This document shows positions 18,751-28,200 of a stretch of DNA of 64,000 bases, piece after piece. This stretch comes from Dysgonamonadaceae bacterium. Its GTDB lineage: Bacteria; Bacteroidota; Bacteroidia; Bacteroidales; Azobacteroidaceae. The notes beneath the pieces are model-generated. The model worked only from the letters and a program-made list of their open reading frames with translations, did no database searches and had not been told where the DNA came from. Made by a program: the position numbers and the translations under genes. Every line of letters starts with the position of its first letter. The first letter of the stretch is position 1. Where the stretch lies: contig JAISUK010000044.1 in the NCBI GenBank assembly GCA_031272075.1, positions 62,001 to 126,000 on the forward strand. Reading direction: 5' to 3'.

Positions 18751-19599
18751 TTGTTAATTGTTAATAACATAAAATGGTTTTGCATCGCAACCCTGCTGGT
18801 GTTGCTGTCGTGCAAAAGCAGTCGGAAAGAAGCGGAAGCGGTAGCGTTGCCGGTTCGTCCGGGGCAAGAAGTGTTGCGCGCCGTGGCCGCCAACACCGTG
18901 CCCTACCGCACGCTCTCGGTGCGGGCGAGCGCTTCGCTGAAACCCGGAATGAAAAACAAACGCCTCTCGGCCCCCGCCGACCTGCGGATCATACGGGGAC
19001 AGGCGATACGCCTCTCGCTGATGATCCCAATCATCAATTCTGAGGTGTTCCGCCTCACCATCACCCCCGACAGCCTGCTGCTGATTGACCGTTCACACAA
19101 ATTGGCGGTCGCCGAATCCATCGACAATATCGCCAAGGCAAGCGGCTATGCATTGAACTATTTCAACCTGGAATCGCTGTTTACCAACTACCTGTTTATC
19201 GCCGGAAAAGCGGAAGTGACGCCTGCAGATTTTCGCTCTTTTGCCGTCAAACAGGAGAAATACAGGGCGTTCATCCGGCCGAAAGCCGACCGCAACCTGG
19301 CGGTGACTTTCACATGCGACTATACCGACCGCATCCGGACTACGCTGCTGGAAAATGCCGATAAAGGAATCCGACTGAACTGGGACTACGATGATTTTCT
19401 GCCGGTGAAAGACGATCTGACCTTCCCGATGAAGATGTCGATGCTGCTGCAATGGCCTTCCGACGAAGCCAGCCTGAACCTCTCCTGTTCGGGCGTGGAA
19501 ACGGATAAGGAATTTACCATCGATCGGACACTCCCGGCTAAATATTCCCGAATGTCACTGGCGCAATACCTCCGCATTTTTGAGAAAAGCGATGAATAG
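18751..19599 (+). CDS. DUF4292 domain lipoprotein
   Basis: A protein of about 280 residues with a lipobox, LLVLLSCKSS, near residue 20, so it is lipid-anchored in the envelope. The body (SLMIPIINSEVFRLTITPDS, YALNYFNLESLFTN) matches DUF4292, a LolA/LolB-like fold family of Bacteroidota. No ATG lies in frame before the signal peptide; TTG at 18751 is the likely start. Its end overlaps the ATG of the EnvC-like gene by 8 bases. A role in lipoprotein or envelope handling is inferred from the fold. Confidence 0.8.
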   Translation: MLIVNNIKWFCIATLLVLLSCKSSRKEAEAVALPVRPGQEVLRAVAANTVPYRTLSVRASASLKPGMKNKRLSAPADLRIIRGQAIRLSLMIPIINSEVFRLTITPDSLLLIDRSHKLAVAESIDNIAKASGYALNYFNLESLFTNYLFIAGKAEVTPADFRSFAVKQEKYRAFIRPKADRNLAVTFTCDYTDRIRTTLLENADKGIRLNWDYDDFLPVKDDLTFPMKMSMLLQWPSDEASLNLSCSGVETDKEFTIDRTLPAKYSRMSLAQYLRIFEKSDE

Positions 19600-20836
19600 A
19601 ATATGCTTACTCATACCATTGTTGTGGATAGCGATCGGCGCTCAAGCGCAGGATTCGCAGAAAATCAAAGACTTGAAGAGTCAACGCGAACACGCGGTGG
19701 CAGAAATCCAAGCCGTAAGCAAACTGCTGGACGAAAATAAAAAATCCACCACTTCCGCCCTCAACCGCCTCAACCTGCTGGTGAAGAAAATCAATGCCCG
19801 CAAAGAACTCATCCGGCTGCTGAATCGCGAGATAGAGACCGCCGACCGCGAAGTGAACACGATGTCGTTTCATATCCGTTCGCTGGAGAAAGAACTCAAC
19901 GTCAAAAAACAGGCGTACGCTGCCTCGCTCCGCAAGATGTACCTACACAAAATCAACCGCAACGAACTGTTTTTCCTCTTCTCGGCTCAAAACCTGATGC
20001 AGACCTACCGCCGCATCCTCTACCTGAAAGAATATGCCGCCTGGAAACGCCGACAATCGGAAGAAATCATCGAGAAACAGCAGACACTGGAACAAAAGAA
20101 ACAAGAACTCCTCAAAGTGAAAGCGGAAAAGACGGCGCTGCTGGCCGAACGCGAAGCGGAAGAAAAAGCATTGCAGGGCGAACAAAGTTCCCAGAAAAAA
20201 GCGGTACAGTCGCTGAAGACGACACAAAAACAGCTCGAAGCAGACCTGAAGAAAAAACGAAAACGGGCGGAAGCCCTCAACAATGCCATCAAGGAAGCGA
20301 TAGCGGAAGAAATACGTAAAGCAGAAAAAGACAAATCGCCCGACCAGGCAAAGGACGACCGCATGGCTGAATCCAAAGGCGGCTATGCGATGACCAAAGA
20401 AGAACGGCTATTGTCCGACAATTTCGCTAACAACAGGGGATTGCTGCCCTTCCCCGTGAAGGGCGACCATACAGTCGTCGCCGGATTCGGCATCCACCAG
20501 TTTCAGGAACTCAAAAATGTGATGGTGCACAACAACGGCATCGACATCCAGACAACGCCGGGCAACGAAGCTTGCAGCGTCTTCAACGGCGTGGTGACGA
20601 AAATATTCCTGCTCGCGGGCTTCAACAACAATATCATCGTTCGTCACGGCAACTACCTGACGGTCTATTCCAACCTGGTGAACGTCCGCGTGAAGCAAGG
20701 CGAGTCCGTCAAGACGGGACAGGCGCTCGGCACGATCTTTACCGATACGGCCAACGGGAATGAGACGATCCTGCATTTTGAATTATGGAAAGAAAAAAAT
20801 AAATTAAACCCGGAAAATTGGTTACGCTATGACTGA
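19592..20836 (+). CDS. EnvC-like murein hydrolase activator (degenerate M23 domain)
   Basis: A 414-residue protein with signal peptide ([20 protein letters not shown]), long coiled coils from about 25 to 250 and a LytM/M23 domain from about 290. The zinc site is incomplete: the usual HxGxD is VHNNGIDIQ and HxHFE is ILHFELW, lacking the first His. This is typical of EnvC, which does not cut murein itself but activates amidases during cell division. The ATG at 19592 lies inside the end of the DUF4292 gene, and the stop overlaps queC by 8 bases. Confidence 0.88.
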   Translation: MNRICLLIPLLWIAIGAQAQDSQKIKDLKSQREHAVAEIQAVSKLLDENKKSTTSALNRLNLLVKKINARKELIRLLNREIETADREVNTMSFHIRSLEKELNVKKQAYAASLRKMYLHKINRNELFFLFSAQNLMQTYRRILYLKEYAAWKRRQSEEIIEKQQTLEQKKQELLKVKAEKTALLAEREAEEKALQGEQSSQKKAVQSLKTTQKQLEADLKKKRKRAEALNNAIKEAIAEEIRKAEKDKSPDQAKDDRMAESKGGYAMTKEERLLSDNFANNRGLLPFPVKGDHTVVAGFGIHQFQELKNVMVHNNGIDIQTTPGNEACSVFNGVVTKIFLLAGFNNNIIVRHGNYLTVYSNLVNVRVKQGESVKTGQALGTIFTDTANGNETILHFELWKEKNKLNPENWLRYD

Positions 20837-21512
20837 TACTAAACAGCAATTATCGCCGTCGAACGGCGCTGCCCTGGTCCTGCTTTCGGGCGGACAGGAT
20901 TCTACTACTTGCCTCTTCTGGGCATTGAAACAGTTCGATTCCGTCCGCGCGCTGTGTTGCGCCTACGGACAACGTCACGCGCAGGAAGTGGAGATCGCCC
21001 GCAGCATCGCAGCGAAAGCCGACGTGCCGTTCCAGGCGCTGGACGCCTCCGTCATCAGTCGCCTGGCGGACAACGCACTGACGAACCATGACCTGGAGAT
21101 GGATCAACAGCAACCCGCAGGTTCTTATCCGAACACCTTCGTGCCGGGAAGAAACCTGTTTTTCCTGACTTTCGCCGCTGTCATCGCTCGCTCGCACGGC
21201 ATCAGCAACCTGGTGACGGGCGTGTCGCAAGCCGACTTCAGCGGATATCCCGACTGCCGCGACACCTTCATCCGCGCGGCCAATGTGACGCTCAACCTGG
21301 CGATGGACGAGCATTTCCAAATCCATACGCCGCTGATGTGGCGAAACAAAGCGGAAGTGTGGGCGCTGGCGGACGAACTCGGCGTGTTCGACCTGGTTCG
21401 CAACGAAACGCTGACATGCTACAACGGAATCAAAGCGGAAGGATGCGGCCATTGCCCGGCCTGCAAACTGCGTAATGAAGGATTACTCACTTATCTAAAA
21501 CAAAAGAAATGA
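20829..21512 (+). CDS. queC: 7-cyano-7-deazaguanine synthase
   Basis: A 227-residue PP-loop ATP pyrophosphatase with [11 protein letters not shown] near residue 18 and the zinc cysteines CGHCPACKL at the C-terminus. QueC converts carboxy-deazaguanine to preQ0 with ATP and ammonia on the route to queuosine in tRNA wobble positions. It overlaps the upstream gene by 8 bases and queF by 4, so the next pathway step is directly coupled. Confidence 0.96.
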   Translation: MTDTKQQLSPSNGAALVLLSGGQDSTTCLFWALKQFDSVRALCCAYGQRHAQEVEIARSIAAKADVPFQALDASVISRLADNALTNHDLEMDQQQPAGSYPNTFVPGRNLFFLTFAAVIARSHGISNLVTGVSQADFSGYPDCRDTFIRAANVTLNLAMDEHFQIHTPLMWRNKAEVWALADELGVFDLVRNETLTCYNGIKAEGCGHCPACKLRNEGLLTYLKQKK

Positions 21513-21955
21513 CGGAACAGACGACAGGACTGACGCATCTGGGCGGCAAAACCGAATACCGACAGGACTACGCCCCGGAAGTGTTGGAGACATTCCTCAA
21601 CAAACATCCCGAAAACGACTACTGGGTGAAACTGACTTGTCCGGAGTTCACGAGTCTATGCCCGATCACCGGACAACCGGATTTTGCCACAATCGAAATT
21701 CGATACCTTCCCGACCGGCGGATGGTGGAAAGCAAAAGCCTCAAACTTTACCTCTTCAGCTTCCGCAACCACGGCGCTTTCCACGAAGATTGCGTCAACA
21801 TCATCATGAAAGACCTGATCCGCCTGATGGACCCGAAATACATCGAAGTGACGGGATACTTCACCCCCCGCGGCGGCATCAGCATCCACCCCTATTGCAA
21901 CTACGGACGCCCCGGCACCTGCTACGAAGCCCTGGCCAAGAAAAGACTGGAGTAG
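21509..21955 (+). CDS. queF: NADPH-dependent 7-cyano-7-deazaguanine reductase
   Basis: A 148-residue unimodular QueF. The catalytic Cys lies in [13 protein letters not shown] and the QueF motif ESKSLKLYL follows. It reduces the nitrile of preQ0 to the amine preQ1. queD and queE are not in this window. The TAG stop (21953-21955) lies inside a 28-bp palindromic repeat, so the repeat supplies the end of the gene. Confidence 0.96.
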   Translation: MTEQTTGLTHLGGKTEYRQDYAPEVLETFLNKHPENDYWVKLTCPEFTSLCPITGQPDFATIEIRYLPDRRMVESKSLKLYLFSFRNHGAFHEDCVNIIMKDLIRLMDPKYIEVTGYFTPRGGISIHPYCNYGRPGTCYEALAKKRLE

Positions 21956-21979
21956 AGACGGTGCATGCACCGTCTCTAC
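21952..21979. repeat. 28-bp palindrome, copy 1 (perfect)
   Basis: Perfect inverted repeat with arms GTAGAGACGGTGCA and TGCACCGTCTCTAC and no loop. It contains the queF stop codon. The following bases (ATGGGGAGGATGCGG) loosely resemble those after copy 3, so the mobile unit may be longer than the palindrome. Confidence 0.9.
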
Positions 21980-22073
21980 ATGGGGAGGATGCGGTTTATC
22001 ATCAAAGAAGGTGCCGATTATCATTCGCAATTAATTTTCAACTATCAATATTCAACTTTCAACTATTTTGTTG

Positions 22074-22081
22074 TATTTTTG
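22074..22081 (+). promoter_or_regulatory. -7 element for the XRE-cupin gene
   Basis: TATTTTTG matches TAnnTTTG, 32 bases before the ATG at 22114, just after a run of TTGAAAG-type heptamers. Confidence 0.6.
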
Positions 22082-22113
22082 CGCCGTAAAATAATTATTT
22101 AAAACATTAACGG

Positions 22114-22692
22114 ATGGAATCCAACAAATTTATCGGGAATCGCATCAAATCGATACGCGAATCCCGAAAGATCACAATCGAGGAACTGGCCGAGCGATCA
22201 GGACTGCAAACTGCTGTAATTGAGGAGATAGAAAACAATACCGGATTGCCGTCGCTGGCATCGCTGATCAAGATAGCGCGGGTGGTGGGGGTTCGCCTGG
22301 GGACTTTCCTGGACGATGCCGACGAAGCCGGACCCATCATCTCCCGAAAGACAGCGCATACAGGCGCCGCGGGTTTCGCTACTTCCAACGGCACCGGTAG
22401 GCGCAACAACATGGCCTATTTCCCCTTGTCTTCCGAAAAGGCAGGACGCAATATGGAACCTTTCGTAATCCACATCGAACCGTCGAGAGGAAAACAGTTC
22501 GACACTTCCTCGCACGAAGGCGAAGAATTTATCTATTGCCTGGAAGGCGTCGTCGAAGTCACCTACGGCAACCACACCTACCTGCTGGATGCAGGCGACA
22601 GCATCTATTACGATTCGATCGTGGCGCATCATGTCCATGCTGCAGGAGAAAATGAAGCCAAAATCCTCGCCGTTGTCTACACCCCTTTCTAA
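22114..22692 (+). CDS. XRE-family regulator with C-terminal cupin domain
   Basis: A 192-residue protein with an N-terminal helix-turn-helix (residues 7-60, including [19 protein letters not shown]) and a C-terminal cupin ([36 protein letters not shown]). Such HTH-cupin proteins act as small-molecule-sensing regulators. The acyl-CoA ligase gene starts 10 bases after its stop, so it probably controls that gene and itself. Confidence 0.9.
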   Translation: MESNKFIGNRIKSIRESRKITIEELAERSGLQTAVIEEIENNTGLPSLASLIKIARVVGVRLGTFLDDADEAGPIISRKTAHTGAAGFATSNGTGRRNNMAYFPLSSEKAGRNMEPFVIHIEPSRGKQFDTSSHEGEEFIYCLEGVVEVTYGNHTYLLDAGDSIYYDSIVAHHVHAAGENEAKILAVVYTPF

Positions 22693-22702
22693 CCCACTAG
22701 CC

Positions 22703-24346
22703 ATGCAACAATTAACAGACCTTACCGTCGGGCAATGGCTCGAATACTGGGCAAAACATACCCCCGACAGCGAATACCTCGTCTACTCCGACCGCGATCT
22801 GCGGTTCACCTGGAAACAGTTCGACGAACGCGTCAACAATATGGCCAAAGGACTGATAGCCATCGGTGTCGGCTCAGGCACCCACATCGGAATCTGGGCT
22901 ACCAACGTCCCCGACTGGCTCACTTTCCTCTATGCCGGCGCCAAGATCGGCGCAGTGGTCGTCACCGTCAACACCAATTACAAACAGCACGAACTGGAAT
23001 ACCTCGTGGAAGATTCCGACCTCCAGACGCTGTGCATCACCGAAGGCGTCTTCGACGGCAGCTATGTCGACATGGTTTACACGATGCTGCCGGAACTGAA
23101 GACTTCACAACGCGGATACCTGAAAAGCGAACGCTTCCCGCACCTGAAAAATGTCGTCTTCATCGGTCAGGAAAAATTCCGCGGCATGTTTAACACCGCC
23201 GAACTGCTGCTGCTCGGACAACATATCGACAACCAGCGACTTGACGACCTGAAAAACCGCGTTCACTGCCACCAGGTGGTCAACATGCAATATACCTCCG
23301 GAACGACCGGATTCCCCAAAGGCGTGATGCTCTCGCATTACAATATCGTCAACAACGGCTATTTCACCGGCGAAGGCATGCACTATACCAACCAAGACAA
23401 ACTTTGCTGCTGCGTCCCGCTGTTCCACTGCTTCGGCGTCGTCCTGGCCACAATGGCTTGCCTGACACACGGCGCCACCCAGGTGATGGTGGAACGCTTC
23501 GACCCGCTCACCGTGCTGGCTTCCGTACACAAAGAGCGATGCACGCTGCTCTACGGCGTCCCGACGATGTTTATCGCCGAACTGACTCATCCGATGTTCG
23601 ACATGTTTGATGTCTCGTCGTTGCGCTCCGGCATCATGGCCGGTTCGCTCTGCCCGATCGAGCTGATGCAGCGAGTCACAAAGCAATTGCACATCACGCA
23701 CATCACCAGCGTGTACGGCCTGACGGAATCCTCTCCGGGGATGACCCATTCGGTGGTGGAAGATCCTTTCGAGAAACGCTGCACCACCGTCGGCAAGGAA
23801 TATCCTTTCACGGAGGTCCGCATCGTGAATCCCGATACCGGTGAGGAATGTAAGAACGGCGAACAGGGCGAAGTCTGCTGCCGCGGCTACCTGGTGATGA
23901 AAGGTTATTACAAAAATCCGCAAGCTACCGCCGAAGTCATCGACCGCGACGGCTGGTTACATTCGGGCGATCTGGGAATCCGCGACGAAGATGGATACTA
24001 CCGCATCACCGGCCGCATCAAAGACATGATTATCCGCGGCGGCGAAAATATCTACCCCCGCGAAATAGAAGAATTTCTCTATTCGCTCAAAGGCATCAAA
24101 GACATCCAGGTGGCCGGTGTCCCTTCCGAAAAATACGGGGAAGAAGTCGCCGCGTTCATCATCCCCGACGAAGGGGCGACACTCACGCCCGAAGATGTCC
24201 GTGACTACTGCCGAGGGAAAATCGCGCGCCACAAAATCCCGAAATACGTCTTCTTCGTCGATTCCTATCCGTTGACCGGAAGCGGGAAGATCCAGAAATT
24301 CAAACTCAAGGATATAGCGATGAGGGAGTTGAACGTTGACCGTTGA
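22703..24346 (+). CDS. AMP-binding acyl-CoA synthetase (fatty-acid CoA ligase type)
   Basis: A 547-residue adenylate-forming enzyme with the P-loop [13 protein letters not shown] near residue 195, [12 protein letters not shown] (A5 motif), the hinge [18 protein letters not shown] and the C-terminal Lys in [11 protein letters not shown]. It activates a carboxylic acid, probably a medium- or long-chain fatty acid, to its CoA ester. The frame extends upstream into the cupin gene, but the ATG at 22703 is the normal start. Pairing with an HTH-cupin regulator is frequent in Bacteroidales. The last codons and the TGA are made of TTGAAAG-like heptamers. Confidence 0.92.
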   Translation: MQQLTDLTVGQWLEYWAKHTPDSEYLVYSDRDLRFTWKQFDERVNNMAKGLIAIGVGSGTHIGIWATNVPDWLTFLYAGAKIGAVVVTVNTNYKQHELEYLVEDSDLQTLCITEGVFDGSYVDMVYTMLPELKTSQRGYLKSERFPHLKNVVFIGQEKFRGMFNTAELLLLGQHIDNQRLDDLKNRVHCHQVVNMQYTSGTTGFPKGVMLSHYNIVNNGYFTGEGMHYTNQDKLCCCVPLFHCFGVVLATMACLTHGATQVMVERFDPLTVLASVHKERCTLLYGVPTMFIAELTHPMFDMFDVSSLRSGIMAGSLCPIELMQRVTKQLHITHITSVYGLTESSPGMTHSVVEDPFEKRCTTVGKEYPFTEVRIVNPDTGEECKNGEQGEVCCRGYLVMKGYYKNPQATAEVIDRDGWLHSGDLGIRDEDGYYRITGRIKDMIIRGGENIYPREIEEFLYSLKGIKDIQVAGVPSEKYGEEVAAFIIPDEGATLTPEDVRDYCRGKIARHKIPKYVFFVDSYPLTGSGKIQKFKLKDIAMRELNVDR

Positions 24347-24349
24347 AAA
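24329..24349 (+). repeat. Heptamer repeat forming the end of the ligase gene
   Basis: Units TTGAACG, TTGACCG, TTGAAAA, variants of the TTGAAAG heptamer. They encode the last residues L-N-V-D-R of the ligase and its TGA, and lie 4 bases before palindrome copy 2. Confidence 0.65.
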
Positions 24350-24353
24350 TACG

Positions 24354-24381
24354 GTAGAGACGGTGCATGCACCGTCTCTAC
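24354..24381. repeat. 28-bp palindrome, copy 2 (perfect)
   Basis: Identical to copy 1, 7 bases after the ligase stop codon. With copy 3 it brackets an AT-rich ORF and a tRNA-like element. Confidence 0.9.
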
Positions 24382-24467
24382 AATGCCGCGAATTTTCTTT
24401 TTCAATTATTTTCATTACCTTTACCGTATAATTAACCTTTATATGTTATTGATCAAAAACGAAGACT

Positions 24468-24935
24468 ATGAAAGAACTGAAACAATTCGATGGCGATTTG
24501 CAATGTTTTGCCGATAAAGTCTATTCCGAAATGAGAACATCGAATGAAATCAAAATTCTTGGGAGTATTGATAGTGTCGTAATCGAAGATCTGAAATCAA
24601 AAGGATTGCTTCTGGAAACAACAGATATAGCAATAACAGATAAAGTAATAATGAAGTATTATGAACATCCTAAATCAGCAAAAGGTGCATCAATAGATAA
24701 AAAACGATATAATGAAGTAGAAATTGGAATTAATAGTCCCACAAATATTTATCAAGATATTGAATCTAAATCATTGGTTTATGTGTATTCATCAAGATAT
24801 GATGACAAAATTTTAAAATTAATTATAAAGCCAAATTACACGATAAATGGAAATACAGTAAATCTACTGAACTCTATCGGAATTGTACCGGAATACAGTT
24901 TTTTAAATCTTGCCAAGTATAAAAAAATAAAGTAG
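24468..24935 (+). CDS. AT-rich hypothetical protein, possible nuclease-toxin domain
   Basis: A 155-residue protein with no signal peptide or membrane segment and composition far more AT-rich than its neighbours, suggesting transfer. The C-terminal half (EVEIGINSPTNIYQDIESKS, then YDDKILKLIIKPNYTINGN) has the alternating pattern of small barnase/EndoU/RelE-like nuclease domains often found at phage or toxin protein ends; this is a weak pattern match. It lies between two perfect palindromes and ends in a hairpin terminator. No partner or immunity gene is visible. Confidence 0.6.
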   Translation: MKELKQFDGDLQCFADKVYSEMRTSNEIKILGSIDSVVIEDLKSKGLLLETTDIAITDKVIMKYYEHPKSAKGASIDKKRYNEVEIGINSPTNIYQDIESKSLVYVYSSRYDDKILKLIIKPNYTINGNTVNLLNSIGIVPEYSFLNLAKYKKIK

Positions 24936-24956
24936 GCCACATAAATGACCTACTTT
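24929..24956. terminator. Hairpin between the AT-rich ORF and the tRNA-like element
   Basis: AAAGTAGG and CCTACTTT form an 8-bp stem around a 12-base loop. The stem overlaps the last codons of the ORF. It could end transcripts from either side. Confidence 0.5.
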
Positions 24957-24960
24957 GTGA

Positions 24961-25042
24961 AGATATTGGGGGGAGTCGAACCCCCGATATACTGTCCTGT
25001 GAAGGATAAGCCCAGAACTACCGACTGCTACCATCAATATCC
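24961..25042 (-). tRNA. tRNA-like element, isoacceptor unclear
   Basis: On the minus strand a 7-bp acceptor stem GATATTG/CAATATC (8 with a G-U pair) and a perfect T-arm, GGGGG TTCGACT CCCCC, are obvious, with a D-loop-like CGGTAG. The middle is not canonical: 49 bases lie between acceptor and T-arm, about 7 more than in a class I tRNA. The best anticodon hairpin, TATCC/GGACA around TTCACA, has a mismatch and only a 6-base loop. CCA is not encoded. It may be a decayed tRNA, a tRNA with an unusual arm, or a tRNA-derived remnant left by an integration event. Confidence 0.4.
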
Positions 25043-25114
25043 GACACAAATATACTACAAATATTTCAAATGCAAATAAAATTGAGAAAAAATATTTTCC
25101 TTGTCGGATCATCC

Positions 25115-25142
25115 GTAGAGACGGTGCATGCACCGTCTCTAC
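25115..25142. repeat. 28-bp palindrome, copy 3 (perfect)
   Basis: Identical to copies 1 and 2. It lies between the tRNA-like element and the end of the large T9SS protein gene. Confidence 0.9.
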
Positions 25143-25167
25143 ATGGGCGGTGCGCGGATCCCTCTTT

Positions 25168-25187
25168 AAAAACGGAACGCCCCGTTT
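25168..25187 (-). terminator. Terminator of the large surface protein gene
   Basis: On the minus strand AAACGG, a 6-base loop and CCGTTT are followed by a short T run, about 60 bases after the stop codon at 25250. Confidence 0.55.
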
Positions 25188-25249
25188 CTTCACAGAACCA
25201 GGGCGCCCATTATTAACTATTTATGTCAATATAAAAGATCGAAATTGAT

Positions 25250-28200
25250 TTAGTTCTTCAAAACTTTGAGAACTTCGGTACCCGCGGTGGATTTCAAGCG
25301 GAGGAAATATACGCCGCTCTTCCAGCCGGTGGTCGACAGCCGGTAGTTCACCGGAGCCAACTGGGTAGTAAGCAAGGTACGACCGTTGGCATCGACAACC
25401 GTAACCGCATCGATGGCTGCATCGCGTTGAGCAGGTTCGATGTAGAGGATGTCGGTGACCGGATTCGGGTAGACCTTGACATTTTCACTGACGTCGTCGA
25501 GGCCGGTGCCGTAGACTATCTTGGTGATAGTATGCGTGACGGTTCGATTGCCGCAAACATGCGTCATCTGTACGGTAACGGTGCCCGGCATCGGGTCGCT
25601 GCCCGTGGTGAGCGTACTGGTGTTACCTATTGTTTGCAGCGTGTCAAATGCGGCGGTATTATTGGAATAACTCCAGTCGTATTTGGTGACGTCAATATCG
25701 GTGTAAGCCACTTTCAGCTTGTACGTTTTGTTCGGCGAGATTTCGGTGATCGGATCCTCTAGAGCGAGGGTTGCAGGCAGCGGGTGAGCCACCCAAACCT
25801 GTACCGTGTCGCTGATGACGTAGAGGTTGTTCACGCCGGACACTTTCACATAATACTTATCGTAGTCGTTGTAGCTGGCATTGTGGATCTGGAGGGTGTC
25901 GGAGAAGCGACCGATCAGTTTAGTGCCGTCCTTATACCATTGGTAAGTCAGGTTATCGCCCGAAGCCACCACTTTGAGCACGTAGTCGTCGTGTTCGCAG
26001 ATGACTGCGCCGACCGGCTGAACCAATATCCGTGGTGGTTCTTTGGGGTTGATCTTAATCACCACTACGGTGTCGTAGCCATGGCAAACGATGCGGTTGA
26101 TGTAGTATGGGCGTACCTTGATGGTATCGTAAATTGCATTGGACGTATTGTTGTACGTTTCATATCCGGGGATAAAGTCGCGCGGATGCGGCCAGGCCGA
26201 ATGGAGGCTCCCTCCTGTGGGGATCGAAGGATCCGACGGCGGTACTGCTGCCAGCGCGATGCTGTCGTACGCCGTGATCATTCCATATTCCGGATGCTGA
26301 TCCGTCCACGCATACCACGAGGTATCGATGGCCGGCTGGTAGTTGGTCATCGAGTAGCCGCCACTCTGGGTAAGCGGCAACTTCGTGAGCGTATCGTAAT
26401 CCACGATCTGATTGTCGAGTTGGATATTTTTCGAGAAGGCGCCGTTGCGTACTTCCTGATACTGATTTTCGAACATCGGGAACGGACGCGGATCGACGGT
26501 CAGCGCGAAGTCGGTGACACCGCGATAACGCCAATCTTGGTAATCTTCATATCCGAAGTCGGTCTTCTTGGCGAAGCATACGCCGCCGCGGTAGTTGGCA
26601 AACAGCGGGGTGACGCGGAATACCACGCGGGTGATCGAACCGCGCCATTCGGTCGGCACCTTGAAGGTCGGCAAACTGTCCATGCGACTCCAGTGGTCGA
26701 CGGTGTTCATATTGCCGATCACGGCATAGCGTGAATGGGAAGTATCGAAAGTGTCTGCCAATTCAATAGCATTGAGGATAAACGGATCGTCGTTGAAAGT
26801 AGTGACGCCGGCATCGGTCGACGGGCTGTATGGTGTCGGGGTCTGACGGAAGTGGCTTTCAAATACATCAGGATGAGACACAACAGGGTAGGTCGACAGC
26901 CGTGAGCGGCGGATTACCAGATCGCGGGTAAGAGTACGTTGGCCGTCCTTAAAATCGTTGCCGCTGTAATATTCGTCGTAGTAGTGGCGAAGGGAGTCGT
27001 ATTCAGTATAATTCGATTGATAATAATTCTGTGCGCCGGGCATTCCATCACGTCCTAAATCGAGCAATCCGTTTTTGTGCGGGCGGTATGTCCTATCAAA
27101 AAGCGGTCCGTTGCCACGTCCTTCGATATCCGGATAAGTATAACTCCAGTCACCTCCATTTAAACCTGCGTATTCAACGTTGAATGGCGGAATCGCGTTT
27201 GGACCCGAAGTTTGCAGGTAAATTGGGTCTGCATTGAGATGAGGCCAATTAGCAGTGTATAACGGGTTTTGATAAAACAGCAGTGTATTTGTTTCAAAAG
27301 GCCAACCACCGAAATTGCCTGATTGTCCTGCATTAGCAGACCATGTCCACTGGAAGTGCATCGAGTCGGCAAAAGCCGCATCTACGCCGGTAGACGAGTG
27401 GGGAGCATCGGGGATGTTCGGGTTGTAGAAAACTTTCTTCCATACTGTATCGCCTTCGCAAATCACAGTATCCATGTGGGCAAATGAACGCGAAGCATCT
27501 TGATAGGTCGGATAGGGATATTGCATGATTGGTAGCGGGTTAACGATTACCGTATCAAATGCGATTACATTGTTGAGAGGGGCGCCTCCCGTCTGAGTCA
27601 TATCTAAGAAGGGCTTGAATGCTTCTCCATAATAGACAGTGTAGTCATTGCTGTAGCATCCCCAATAGTCTACAATACCCCATTTACTGCCTAAGTTATC
27701 GGTATCTCCTGTGGCAGAGGAAGTAGTAGAGGTAGTATCAGGAGCATTTGCAAAATCTGACCAGTAGAGGTTGTGACCCGAATAGGCAGGTTGCGTACCC
27801 CCACGCGGAGTGGTAGGATCGTCTACGTGGCTGGGCAAAATGCGCATGATGCCGAAGCTTGATCCACCGTAGTTCGATTGTTTATGCAGGTTCGTATTAT
27901 TGACAAAATGAGGCTTATCCATGTGGTAGTCGCTCCAGCTGACTTTACCGGTAATTTCGGAGAAAGTCGGCGCAGGCAAAATACCAGGAAATGTACCATA
28001 AGGTGCAGAGGCATAACCTACATGAGCTGAATCCGGTTCGAAAGTGCTGAGTAGTTGCTGACCTCCAGCAACGGTAGCTGTAATATCGCCGGTAAACAAC
28101 TGTCCGTTATCCGATTCTTCCTTTTCCCAAGCAAAGATGTATGGTGCACGGCCGGTGAAAGTTAACCGCACGTATGCAGTATCCACAGTGCGTGGCTCAA

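Noticed and set aside
24961-25042. Selenocysteine tRNA (TCA in the loop, 8-bp acceptor stem)
   Set aside because: There is no long variable arm and no 6-bp D-stem, and the anticodon stem does not pair.
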